Assembly (NCBI GenBank): GCA_003163875.1
Contig: PLRK01000089.1
Span: 30,408 to 65,260 of the forward strand
DNA: 34,853 nt
Direction: 5' to 3'
Source: Acidimicrobiaceae bacterium
Lineage (GTDB): Bacteria; Actinomycetota; Acidimicrobiia; Acidimicrobiales; RAAP-2
Made by a program: the position numbers and the translations under genes. Of this stretch, positions 1 to 8,178 are shown piece by piece. Each line of letters opens with the position of its first letter. Positions within the stretch are counted from its first letter, which is position 1. The notes below the pieces were generated by a model. It was not told the DNA's origin. It did no database searches and was given only the letters and a program-made list of their open reading frames with translations.

Positions 1-139
1 CAGACTGCTCCACCCCGCGATGATTCAGCCATGATAGTGGATTTCAACAATTGCCAACAAGTCGCCAATCCGCTTGCGAGGACGCGGTTTTCTGTCACGC
101 CTCGCACTTCGCAGCACCGACATTTGAGGGCGAGAATGT

Positions 140-1543
140 TTAGCGCTGATTGTAAAGAACCGACGTCACTTGGCCGTGGGCGAACGTCAATTTCATGGTG
201 TGAATGCCGAGCGGAGCGCCGGGGTAGACCGTAATGACGATCGAAAGAGCGGTCCCAGTATCACTGACGACACCGATTCTCGTATCGCGAGCACTGCTGA
301 TGATGTGGGGCTGGCCATAGAAATTCGCGCCGATGATTGTAACGCGGTTGCTCCTGCCAGTGCGCACCGCTGCGCTGACTCGCTTCGCGACTGGACTCTT
401 CGCGAGGTTGAACGTGACCGTCGTGGCGTATGACTGGACGGCGGCGTAGACCGAATCGGCGGCTTTGGTGACAGTGACCAAACACGTTCCAACACTCTTG
501 GAACTCAGCACGTTCCCACTCAAGGTGCAACCTGCAGTACCAGACGTCGTCGTATAGGAGACTGCGCCGCTACCTGATCCTCCACTTGAGGTCAGCGTCA
601 ATTTGTTGAACTTGGTGCCGTTGAGACTCGTGAGATACAAGGGCGCCTGCGCCTTAGGTCCGCCGTTTCCTACGATGATCACTTGTTGCACCTGCGCGGC
701 GCCAGAGAAGGCTCCGTTGCCGGGATCGTTGAAATCAATGCGGCAGTAGCCATTGCCGGTGAACGTCACGTCAGACTTGGAAATCGAACACCCCGACGAC
801 GTCGCGTCGAGTGTGATAACGACGGTGTCCCCAGAGGTCGCGCTCGCACTCGCGGCATAGCTGCCGTTGATCGTGCCAGCGGCGGGTGCGAGACTCGCGT
901 GGATGAGGTTCGCTGCGTTCACGCTGATCTTCTGTTGAACCTCGCTGGCCGCGGCGAACGCGCCATTGCCGGGGTCGTTGAAGTCAACGCGACACGTGCC
1001 AGCACCAGTGAAGGTGACGGTGCCCGAAGAAAGACTGCACCCCGACGAGGCACTCGAAAGACTGCGGACGACTGCGTCACCAGACGTCGCAGACGCACCC
1101 GGAGAATACGATCCGCCGACGCTCCCGGCGCTGGGAGCCTTGCTCAGCGTGATGTCGTTTGACGAGTACACCTTGATGCTTTGGACAACCTCGGGAGCTG
1201 CGGCGTAAGTCGAGTTGCCGGGGTCGTTGAATTCAACGACGCAGGTCCCGACGCCGGTGAAGGTCACTTTGGCGTTGCTAATCGAGCAGCCCGACGAGGA
1301 GGAGCTAAGCGTTATCGCGACGACGTCCTTGGACGTTGCCTGCGCGCTCGCGCTGTAGGTACCGTGCGTGCTTCCGGCGCTCGGAGCGCCGCTCGGTGAA
1401 ATCACATTGGTTGACGTGCCCGCGCCAGACGCCGGAGCGGCGCTCAGCGCAAGCGCACTCAAGAAGATCAGCGACGACGCGATGCTCGCGCCAGCAATCT
1501 TGGCCGCTGAGGAGTGACCCGAATTCGGAACAATTCCCCTCAT
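140..1543 (-). CDS. Secreted Ig-like repeat protein
   Basis: A 467-residue predicted exported protein. Residues 1-42 form a signal peptide (basic start, hydrophobic core around SSLIFLSALALSA, likely cleavage after ASG). Three tandem modules of about 80 residues follow (roughly 46-125, 129-209, 211-291), each with a Gly/Ser-rich strand region, an SGCS cysteine, VTFTG, a second cysteine and FNDPGN. A fourth, related module (about 298-379) contains GAVSYTT and GTC, and the C-terminal 90 residues look like another beta-rich (IPT-like) domain. Such modules are common in actinobacterial surface proteins and probably mediate adhesion or wall binding; no enzyme domain is seen. I chose ATG 1543 over the open frame reaching 1696 because it begins the signal peptide and has AGGG five bases upstream. 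No wall-anchor motif is visible. Confidence 0.8.
   Translation of the reverse strand: MRGIVPNSGHSSAAKIAGASIASSLIFLSALALSAAPASGAGTSTNVISPSGAPSAGSTHGTYSASAQATSKDVVAITLSSSSSGCSISNAKVTFTGVGTCVVEFNDPGNSTYAAAPEVVQSIKVYSSNDITLSKAPSAGSVGGSYSPGASATSGDAVVRSLSSASSGCSLSSGTVTFTGAGTCRVDFNDPGNGAFAAASEVQQKISVNAANLIHASLAPAAGTINGSYAASASATSGDTVVITLDATSSGCSISKSDVTFTGNGYCRIDFNDPGNGAFSGAAQVQQVIIVGNGGPKAQAPLYLTSLNGTKFNKLTLTSSGGSGSGAVSYTTTSGTAGCTLSGNVLSSKSVGTCLVTVTKAADSVYAAVQSYATTVTFNLAKSPVAKRVSAAVRTGRSNRVTIIGANFYGQPHIISSARDTRIGVVSDTGTALSIVITVYPGAPLGIHTMKLTFAHGQVTSVLYNQR
671..1408 (-). repeat. Three tandem ~245-bp coding repeats
   Basis: Within the secreted protein gene, three successive modules encode near-identical segments (SGCS, VTFTG, FNDPGN in each). 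The repeat is visible in the DNA, for example the recurring block around cgccattgccggggtcgtt. It could recombine to change module number. Confidence 0.7.
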
Positions 1544-1546
1544 GGG

Positions 1547-1601
1547 AACCCTGCTTTCTTGTCGAAGACCGGACGATTCCGGACAACAAGGACGCAGGGT
1601 C
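1547..1601 (-). promoter_or_regulatory. Structured 5' leader hairpin over the start of the secreted gene
   Basis: On the minus-strand RNA three nested stems can be drawn: an outer stem of 7-8 pairs (1594-1601 with 1547-1554, ACCCUGC/GCAGGGU), a middle 5-pair stem (1586-1590 with 1558-1562, CUUGU/ACAAG) and an inner CCGG/CCGG stem (1579-1582 with 1569-1572) with a six-base loop. The 3' arm of the outer stem contains the AGGG ribosome site. This could be a translational control element; it matches no riboswitch class I recognise. Drawn by eye, no energy calculation. Confidence 0.4.
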
Positions 1602-1711
1602 TTGGCCTCCTTAATTCTTAACTTAGTCGGGCGTCGCCTTGGTGTGACCCATATTCGGTGACCATATTTTCTGCCTCGAAGAACTACCAGGGCCACTCGG
1701 GTGCCGTGGGA

Positions 1712-4636
1712 TTATGACGACTTGGCGAGGGCCGTCTGCGCCAGCTTTAACTCCGCGTTCATGGCATTGACATCATCCTGGTATTCACCAAGATTTCCCG
1801 ATGCGAGAGCATTCTGCGCATCCGTGTAATCGGCGGCGGCCTGTTTCAGATACGACGACGCACTCGTTGCGCCTGAACTGGTGCCCGTCGAGGTCCCGGT
1901 CGCCGTTCCCGTCGAGGTCCCGGTCGACGAACCTGTCGACGAACCGGCGTTCACGTTCGCACCAAGGACTTGACTGAGCGCGCCAGACAGCGTTGGTGAA
2001 ATTGCGACCTCTTGATTGAAGACCGCGATGACGTAGCGAAGTTGCGGCAGCGGGTTCGAACTGCTTGAAACGTAGAGCGGACGGATGTACAAGACGCTTT
2101 GATCCAGAGGCACCATCAAGTTGTTGCCTAACAGGACCTCGGAGCCGTGTTGGTCCTGGAGAGTAACGATCGAACTTACTGCCGAGGTTTGTTCAATCTC
2201 TGAGTCCGCTTGGACGGGACCAGTGACTGAAGTCCCTCGCGGCGTCACGTAGACGTGCAATTGCCCGTAGTTGTCAGGGTTGTTCGTCGCAACCAAGAAG
2301 GCACTAAGACCTTGGACCGTCGAGGAATTACCGGCGGGCACGAAAGCAATGGATTCGAGGAGTTGCTCCTTGCCCTGCTCGGGGAGCGAGCCAACCTGGA
2401 ACACCGGACTCATTGGCGTCAGGGACGTAGAGACGATGTTGCCGGCGGCGTCGGTGATGGCGGTTTGGGACAGCGCTTGGCTTGGCGTGCCGGCACCCGT
2501 GGTGGGTGAGATTTCCCACTTGTCAGACGCCGTGTAGAACGCACCGGCGCTCGTGATGTGATAGTGACCGAGCATCGCCGCTTGCACCGAGAAGAGATCC
2601 GATGGGTAGCGCAAGTGGCTACGAATCGCCGCGGGCATGTCGCGAAGTGGGTGGAACATCTTTGGGAAGATTGATTCCCACGCTTGAATAATCGGGTCCT
2701 TCGGGTCATTGACGTAGAACCTCATTTTGCCGGTGTAGGCGTTGATGACCACTTTGACGGAGTTTCGAATGTAGTTCGACCCGTAAGGGATATTCCCAGT
2801 GTCGACGGTCAAGCTCTCGTCGTTCTGCGAATACGGGTACTTCGAGGTCGTGGTGTAACCGTCGAGGACGAAATTTACTCCGCCGTTGGCAATGACCGCG
2901 TAGGGGCTGGAGTCGAAGGTGAGGAAGGGCGCGGCCTTCTGCGCCATTTGGCGTACGTCGCGCACAAAGAGGACGCGACTCTGGGGAGTGATCTGACTCG
3001 AGATCAAAAAGTTGAAGTCGCCCAGACGCAATGCGAGGGCCATTCGACTGAATATCCCCCCGACCGCCACGCCACCTTTGGCGGCGTAGTGCGTCTCGAC
3101 GGGTTGCCCGGCATCGGGCCCGCTGTCGACTTGATAATCGAGTTCGGACTGCTTGGTGTTGGCGACGACGTAACCGTTATATCCAATGCCGAAGTAGATG
3201 TTGGGTTGCGTAAGTTGGGGCATGCCATCACTGGACACCGGCGGCACGTTCGACACCACGAAATCGGGGTTGCCAGTTTGGTAGTCCACTGCGTTCGCCG
3301 CAATCACCGCGGCGCCTTCGCCGTGGGTGTATTGGAGGTGGGTGTTAACCCAACTCGGCGTCGGGAGGCTCGACGTGTCGAGCTGACGCGCGCCAATCAA
3401 CACGGGCGTCTCCTTGCCGTTGACGACGTAGCGGTCGACGGCCAAGGTCGTAAAGGTGTAGTACGAACGAATCGACTGACGTTTCGTCACGGTCTGTAAG
3501 GCGATATTGGCCGATGGGTCCCAGAGCCGGATGTTGTTCAGTGTTGCGGAATCGGCTTTGACCTGCGATGGCGTGATGGTCGACGCACCCGCGAAATTGT
3601 GATAAATCACGTTATCGAGGCCGTAGGCCGCACGGGTGGCGTTGATGTCGCGTTGAATATAGGGCGCCTCGAGGGTCGCTTGCGCCGGTGTCACCTTCAG
3701 CGTCTGCAAGAAGGTGGGATAGAGCACCCCGATTACGAGTGCGACGAACACCCATAGACCCACCGCGACCGCGGGCAAGGACCATCCTCGCGAGCGAACA
3801 TTGACGAGCAAGATCACGGCGGCGGCGAGCGAGAGATAGAACAAGATCGTCATCGCCGGCATGCGGGCGTGCACGTCGGTATACCCGGCGCCTTGCACGT
3901 AGCCGTTGGTGGAGTTGACGAGCTCCCATTTCGCAATCACGTACCCCGCGGCCTTCATCAAGGCAATGCCCGCGCCGATCACCGACAGGTGTGCCTTGAC
4001 GCGCGGCGCAACGCGGGGCTTGACGCGCGTTGCTCGGATGCCGCCGTTCAGATAATGAAAGCCGGCAGTGATGAGAAGGATCACGAACAACGACACGAGG
4101 GTCCAGGTGACGATGAAGGAGATGAATGGCAACGTGAAAATGTAGAAACTCAAATCCTTGTGGAACAGCGCATCTTTTAGGTGAAACGGCTTCGAATGAA
4201 TGAAGAGCAGATACGCCTGCCATTGACCGGTCGCGTTGAGTCCTGCAATCAGACCCGCCACCAACGCGATCGCCGCATAGATGCGACCCGCGTAGGGACG
4301 CACCACGTTCTGAAAGCGACGTACCACCTCGTCTTCGGGTTCGAAGGAGAGGTCGCGCGCACCGAAACGGTCGGTGAGCATCAAGTTCACCCACATCAAG
4401 GCAAAAAAGATCAGACCAAAGACGAGCGCGAGGCCAACCTTGGTAAAGAACAACGTCGACCAAACGCTCCCGTAGCCGGTCTGAGAGAACCACATCTCGT
4501 CAGTCCACAGACCCGCCAAACTTCGCAACGAGAGAAAACCGATGAAAATGACGACGACGATCAGCCCGATCCAGAACCGACGAGAGAAACGGCCGGTGCG
4601 TCGAGGACGGGGAGGGACGTCGGTTGGACTACGCAC
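1712..4636 (-). CDS. UPF0182 family membrane protein
   Basis: A 974-residue UPF0182 (COG1615) protein, typical length for the family. The N-terminal third carries about seven membrane helices (for example IGLIVVVIFIGFL near 24-36 and ALVFGLIFFALMWV near 71-84) and the rest is a large, probably extracellular domain. The C-terminus is a Ser/Thr/Gly linker (899-928) followed by a predicted helical tail (929-974). The biochemical function of the family is unknown. The M. tuberculosis relative, Rv3193c, also lies next to a YlbL-like protease (from memory). The start is a GTG without a clear ribosome site but with TAGGCT ending six bases upstream. The gene follows the DivIVA-like gene by 21 bases and probably shares its transcript. 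Confidence 0.92.
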   Translation of the reverse strand: MRSPTDVPPRPRRTGRFSRRFWIGLIVVVIFIGFLSLRSLAGLWTDEMWFSQTGYGSVWSTLFFTKVGLALVFGLIFFALMWVNLMLTDRFGARDLSFEPEDEVVRRFQNVVRPYAGRIYAAIALVAGLIAGLNATGQWQAYLLFIHSKPFHLKDALFHKDLSFYIFTLPFISFIVTWTLVSLFVILLITAGFHYLNGGIRATRVKPRVAPRVKAHLSVIGAGIALMKAAGYVIAKWELVNSTNGYVQGAGYTDVHARMPAMTILFYLSLAAAVILLVNVRSRGWSLPAVAVGLWVFVALVIGVLYPTFLQTLKVTPAQATLEAPYIQRDINATRAAYGLDNVIYHNFAGASTITPSQVKADSATLNNIRLWDPSANIALQTVTKRQSIRSYYTFTTLAVDRYVVNGKETPVLIGARQLDTSSLPTPSWVNTHLQYTHGEGAAVIAANAVDYQTGNPDFVVSNVPPVSSDGMPQLTQPNIYFGIGYNGYVVANTKQSELDYQVDSGPDAGQPVETHYAAKGGVAVGGIFSRMALALRLGDFNFLISSQITPQSRVLFVRDVRQMAQKAAPFLTFDSSPYAVIANGGVNFVLDGYTTTSKYPYSQNDESLTVDTGNIPYGSNYIRNSVKVVINAYTGKMRFYVNDPKDPIIQAWESIFPKMFHPLRDMPAAIRSHLRYPSDLFSVQAAMLGHYHITSAGAFYTASDKWEISPTTGAGTPSQALSQTAITDAAGNIVSTSLTPMSPVFQVGSLPEQGKEQLLESIAFVPAGNSSTVQGLSAFLVATNNPDNYGQLHVYVTPRGTSVTGPVQADSEIEQTSAVSSIVTLQDQHGSEVLLGNNLMVPLDQSVLYIRPLYVSSSSNPLPQLRYVIAVFNQEVAISPTLSGALSQVLGANVNAGSSTGSSTGTSTGTATGTSTGTSSGATSASSYLKQAAADYTDAQNALASGNLGEYQDDVNAMNAELKLAQTALAKSS
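1871..1942 (-). repeat. 12-bp coding repeat encoding S/T-G linker
   Basis: Near the 3' end of the UPF0182 gene a degenerate 12-base unit encodes repeated four-residue STGT/STGS blocks (residues 899-922). It forms a flexible linker before the terminal helices and is a possible slippage site. Confidence 0.7.
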
Positions 4637-4648
4637 GGAACGAGCCTA
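4637..4648 (-). promoter_or_regulatory. Possible leaderless -10 (TAGGCT) for UPF0182 gene
   Basis: TAGGCT (4643-4648, minus) fits TANNNT and ends six bases before the GTG start, the spacing expected if transcription begins at the start codon. No convincing -35 is seen. Confidence 0.35.
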
Positions 4649-4657
4649 GGTGGTTTT

Positions 4658-6382
4658 CTACACGGGCACGACGGTGCACGCGCAACCCGCATGCAGGGGG
4701 GGATACTGCGAACCGCTGGGGAAAATCTGACCCGCTATCCGTTCACCCGCGGCGGCGTCCAGGGCGCACGCGTCACACGGCGCGTCGTTCGGTGCGGCGA
4801 AGAATCGAACGCTATGACCACGAGACGCACTGAGTACTCCGAGGTGAAACGCACGACGCGCGGCGTCGGTGCACAAACGCTCGACGCGCGCGCCTCGCCA
4901 TTCCTTATAGGCCGCATTCGCCCGGTCGACGCCCTCTATCGCGCCGTCACTAAGGATGCGCTTACGTAACGCGAGGACAATGGTGACCGCCAGATCCGCC
5001 GCGCAATCGTCGAGGGCAACCTTGCTCACCGGTTCACTCGAATAGCCCGCTTCGTCGAAGGCGAACTGTGCGCCCGCCGACGCAGCATCCACGAGTGCGT
5101 CAAAGGCGGCGTCGGCATACCGGGCCCGCTGAATGTGCTCGTCTTCGAACTCCGTAGTGATCATCTGCTTCACGCCGCGGAGTCGCTCTAGGACGATGTT
5201 CTGGTCATCTTGGAGTGCGCGCTTCACCTTTCGCGTGAGGACGGCGAGGGACTCATCAATCGCGGCGTCGCGTCGAAGAAAAAGTTCGGCATCGGCGCTG
5301 TGCACTTTTGCGAGTGGCGCCGGTGCCTTTCGCGAGCTCGGGACACTCGCACCGCGCTCTTCGAGCGTTGCCTTTCGAAGGCGTGCGAATATCTCGTTCA
5401 CGACGTCGGTGCCCGTAGGGTCGTCTTCTAGCAACGACTCGTCGACGATCGTATCGACGTGATCGAGCACGACGGTCTCGGTGGTGCTCGGACTCTCGGT
5501 GCGTCGCGACTTAACTTTTGACGCCGAAGGCGCGTCAGTGACCTCTGCGATTTCGGTCCTCGCGACGACCGGCTCAGGTACTTCGCGCAGTGGCGTCCCC
5601 GCCAGGAGTTCTTCCTCGGTGGGTTCTGGCAACGGGGGTCGCATGCGCAAGGTTTCCAACGCAGCGTTTCGCGCGGCGTCGTCGGAGGAGTTCACGCCGT
5701 TGAGGACGCCATCAATAGAGTCACGCACTGAATGAATGATCGTCGCCAACGTGTCACGCGCCGCTCGAAGCTGATCGATTTGAATGTGCAGAGCCTTACG
5801 TTTCACGGCGAGATCATTCAGGACACTCTTGCGAGCTTCGTGGGCTTGTTCGACAATCGCTCGACCCTGTTCACGACCTCGCTCGACGAGAGCGTCGCCA
5901 TTCACTTTGGCCGAATCGATCAATCGTTCGGCGGCGAGTCGCGCGTCATGATCGACTTGCGTCGCGGTGTTCTCCGCCTCCGAGATAAGGGCGGTCGCCC
6001 GTTCTTGGGCTTCGATGAGATGCTCGGCGCTGCGTTGCTGGCTCTCAGAGAAGACTTGGGCGCTTCGTTCCTGAGCCTCGGCGGTGACGCGCCCCGCCTC
6101 TTCGTGGGCGGAGCGTAGTATTGCCGCACTTTGAGCCCCGAGGGCGCTTGCGAGCGTCGCCTCATCAAACGTTGGGTTGTTCGCGCGTTGTTGGGCTTCG
6201 ACCAACTGTCCTTGCAGATCGCGGATCCTGTTCTCGAGAAACACCATCTCGCGCGCAATCGCTTCGAGGTGCGCCTGGACTTCTTGCGGATCAATCCCTC
6301 CTTTACGAAGAGGCGTGAAGTTCGTGCGCACGATCTCGACTGATGCTGGGCGTGAGGAAGAAGGGATTCGGCGATCATCCAT
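4658..6382 (-). CDS. DivIVA-like coiled-coil protein with MuF/gp7-like Cys-His tail
   Basis: A 574-residue protein. Residues about 16-65 resemble the DivIVA N-terminal domain (NFTPLRKGGIDPQEV, then a heptad-rich helix). Residues 80-235 are Ala/Glu/Arg-rich coiled coil, and 240-340 is a lower-complexity acidic stretch. The last 180 residues are helical and end in a compact cysteine/histidine motif: CDAC at 536-539, FPSG, YPPLHAGCAC with H564, C567 and C569. That ending closely resembles the SPP1 gp7/Mu gpF head-morphogenesis domain of phages (CxxC, then PPxHxxCxC), probably a metal site. A role in polar or septal scaffolding is inferred from the DivIVA part; the tail's role is unknown. It lies 38 bases after the ylbL-like gene and 21 before UPF0182, so all three are likely co-transcribed. 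Confidence 0.72.
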   Translation of the reverse strand: MDDRRIPSSSRPASVEIVRTNFTPLRKGGIDPQEVQAHLEAIAREMVFLENRIRDLQGQLVEAQQRANNPTFDEATLASALGAQSAAILRSAHEEAGRVTAEAQERSAQVFSESQQRSAEHLIEAQERATALISEAENTATQVDHDARLAAERLIDSAKVNGDALVERGREQGRAIVEQAHEARKSVLNDLAVKRKALHIQIDQLRAARDTLATIIHSVRDSIDGVLNGVNSSDDAARNAALETLRMRPPLPEPTEEELLAGTPLREVPEPVVARTEIAEVTDAPSASKVKSRRTESPSTTETVVLDHVDTIVDESLLEDDPTGTDVVNEIFARLRKATLEERGASVPSSRKAPAPLAKVHSADAELFLRRDAAIDESLAVLTRKVKRALQDDQNIVLERLRGVKQMITTEFEDEHIQRARYADAAFDALVDAASAGAQFAFDEAGYSSEPVSKVALDDCAADLAVTIVLALRKRILSDGAIEGVDRANAAYKEWRGARVERLCTDAARRAFHLGVLSASRGHSVRFFAAPNDAPCDACALDAAAGERIAGQIFPSGSQYPPLHAGCACTVVPV

Positions 6383-6420
6383 TGCTTCAAGACTACGACG
6401 TCGCCTTCCAAAAGATTGGC

Positions 6421-7518
6421 TTAGTCAGGTGCGGTGAGCGGCACGGGTTTTGCCCCTCCGATTCGTCGAAGGGCACGAAGTGCCTGTTCGAGCGACGTCA
6501 CGCCGATGATGTGCAGCCCCGGAGCCGCATTCGCTTTCGCGGTCGCCACTTCTATCTGAGGCACGATGAAATACTGCGCGCCGGCGCGCTGGACGGCGAC
6601 GGTCTTTTCCGCGACACCACCAACGTCGCCAACGTCACCGAACTGGTCGATCGCGCCGGTGGCGGCGACGTTGTGATGTCCCGTGAGTGATCCTCGCGAT
6701 AACTCGTCAATGATGCACAGCGTCATCGCGAGACCAGCAGACGGCCCGCCGATATTGGCAGTGTCGATCGACACGCGTGCCGGGAATTGGTACGCGAATC
6801 CGTCCTCCAGTGAGACACCCAGCCACGAAGGACTCGATCCCTTCACGTTGATGCATCCTGATGACGACACGCCACGGGGGGTCTTGGTTGTCGTGAGGTG
6901 CACCATGGTGGGCGACGACCACGAGATGACGCCAATCTTGCTGAAGTGCGCACGTCGAAGTTCGAGCGTTACCTTGGTCCCCGGCGACAAAGGATGAACG
7001 TCGCCCACGACCTGGCACGTTGACGTCACCGCGCGACCATCGAAACCAACGATCTCGTCGGCGACGTGGATCTTGGCACTCCACGCGGGTGATGGGTTCT
7101 CGACGCCCGTCACCAGCGATCCACTCGGCGTCGCACGCAAGTGCCAACCGAGCGCATCGAACGCCGACACTTCGGCGTCTTGCTTGGAGTCGCTCATCTC
7201 AAGAAATCCCTGGGGAGCCAGTTCGGCGTTCGGGATTCCCGGCTCGAGGAGCTCATTGCCGTTGACAAACTGCACGTGGCTTTGAAAGTGCATTGTCAAG
7301 TACTGCCACGCCGTGAGTTGTTGCAGATAGACGTCGGTCAACATGATGGTGTCGTGGCGCGAGGTCGTCGGCAGTCTCGTGATGTGTACGAGTCCCTCAA
7401 CCGGCGTCGCGTTCCCCGGAGTAATGGCGTATTCGTTGGTCTCCCACTTCGTCAAGGCGACCACCACGGCGCCAATGATGACGACGAGCACCAAAATGAC
7501 CATCGGGAGTCGCCGCAT
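6421..7518 (-). CDS. YlbL-type PDZ/Lon-like serine protease
   Basis: A 365-residue membrane-anchored protease. An N-terminal helix (residues 6-22) anchors it outside the membrane. A PDZ domain follows (about 125-190, with AKIHVADEIVGFDG) and then a Lon-type proteolytic domain (about 230-350). The catalytic Ser260 lies in GGPSAGL and Lys305 in GVAEKT, the Ser-Lys dyad of the family. B. subtilis YlbL degrades envelope division inhibitors, so a role in envelope protein turnover is likely. The start codons of this gene and the divergent HEAT gene are only 27 bases apart. The conserved neighbourhood with UPF0182 supports a shared envelope role. Confidence 0.9.
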   Translation of the reverse strand: MRRLPMVILVLVVIIGAVVVALTKWETNEYAITPGNATPVEGLVHITRLPTTSRHDTIMLTDVYLQQLTAWQYLTMHFQSHVQFVNGNELLEPGIPNAELAPQGFLEMSDSKQDAEVSAFDALGWHLRATPSGSLVTGVENPSPAWSAKIHVADEIVGFDGRAVTSTCQVVGDVHPLSPGTKVTLELRRAHFSKIGVISWSSPTMVHLTTTKTPRGVSSSGCINVKGSSPSWLGVSLEDGFAYQFPARVSIDTANIGGPSAGLAMTLCIIDELSRGSLTGHHNVAATGAIDQFGDVGDVGGVAEKTVAVQRAGAQYFIVPQIEVATAKANAAPGLHIIGVTSLEQALRALRRIGGAKPVPLTAPD

Positions 7519-7545
7519 GCGCGCTCGAGGTGCTGAGATGTCTTC

Positions 7546-8178
7546 GTGTCCGCTGATGAACCTACGCTACCGTCACCCACCGAAGAGCGGCTCCTCCGAG
7601 CGGGATTTCGCACGGACCCGAACGATGATCCGTTCGTGATCGCGTCATTAGAGGACCCGAACGCGCGTGCGCGCGTGCTCGCACTTCGTGCGGCAACGCG
7701 ACGTCACTTGATGGACGTCGATCGTTGGGCGACATCGCTCGACGATGAGAACGTGTACGTGCGACGTGAGGCCCTCGCTCAACTCGCCTACCATGACGCA
7801 TCACCGGAACTCTTGGGAGTCATTCGTCGCGCACTCGTCGACGGCGATCCCCTCGTCGTCGACGCCGCGATCTTTGCCCTGGGCGAACATCACGACCTCC
7901 ACGCGCTCGACGCCATCGTCGCCATTGCCCGAGTTCACGAGGACGCTCGTTGTCGCGAGGCGGCCGTCGCGGCACTTGGCGTACTCGGCGACGACCGTGG
8001 GCGTGATGCGGTCCTCGCAGCACTCGAAGACAGCGCCCCTATTCGACGACGAGCCATCGTTGCACTGAGCAACTTCGAAGGTCCCGACATCGAAGCGGCA
8101 CTGGAGAAGGCGAAGACCGACCGCGATTGGCAAGTTCGCGCCGCCGTCGATCAACTCACGAAGAGCGAACCCGACTAG
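7546..8178 (+). CDS. HEAT-repeat protein
   Basis: A 210-residue soluble protein made almost entirely of HEAT/PBS-lyase-type helical repeats. Visible units include VRREALAQLAYH, VVDAAIFALGEH, CREAAVAALGVLGD and IRRRAIVALSNF, spaced about 31 residues. Such proteins are scaffolds; no catalytic motif is seen. It starts at GTG 7546, divergent from the ylbL-like gene, and its stop codon overlaps the stop of the MreB-like gene by four bases (CTAG). Confidence 0.8.
   Translation: MSADEPTLPSPTEERLLRAGFRTDPNDDPFVIASLEDPNARARVLALRAATRRHLMDVDRWATSLDDENVYVRREALAQLAYHDASPELLGVIRRALVDGDPLVVDAAIFALGEHHDLHALDAIVAIARVHEDARCREAAVAALGVLGDDRGRDAVLAALEDSAPIRRRAIVALSNFEGPDIEAALEKAKTDRDWQVRAAVDQLTKSEPD

Noticed and set aside
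25..123. 32-residue minus-strand frame below the secreted protein
   Set aside because: No ribosome site, no TANNNT at the right spacing, highly basic composition and no family resemblance.
1..234. Open plus-strand frame from the left edge, with a possible start at 31
   Set aside because: It runs 95 bases antisense into the well-supported secreted protein gene, has no ribosome site and no recognisable product.
671..1408. Regular repeats considered as a CRISPR array or minisatellite
   Set aside because: Unit length about 245 bases, no unique spacers, and the repeats are in frame as protein modules.
1544..1711. Leader considered as a cyclic-di-GMP, cyclic-di-AMP or cobalamin riboswitch
   Set aside because: The conserved core sequences of these classes are not present; only a simple nested hairpin can be supported.
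2684..4493. Long antisense and shifted frames inside the UPF0182 gene (271 and 293 residues)
   Set aside because: Arg/His/Val-rich shadow translations of a high-GC gene; the UPF0182 frame is unambiguous.
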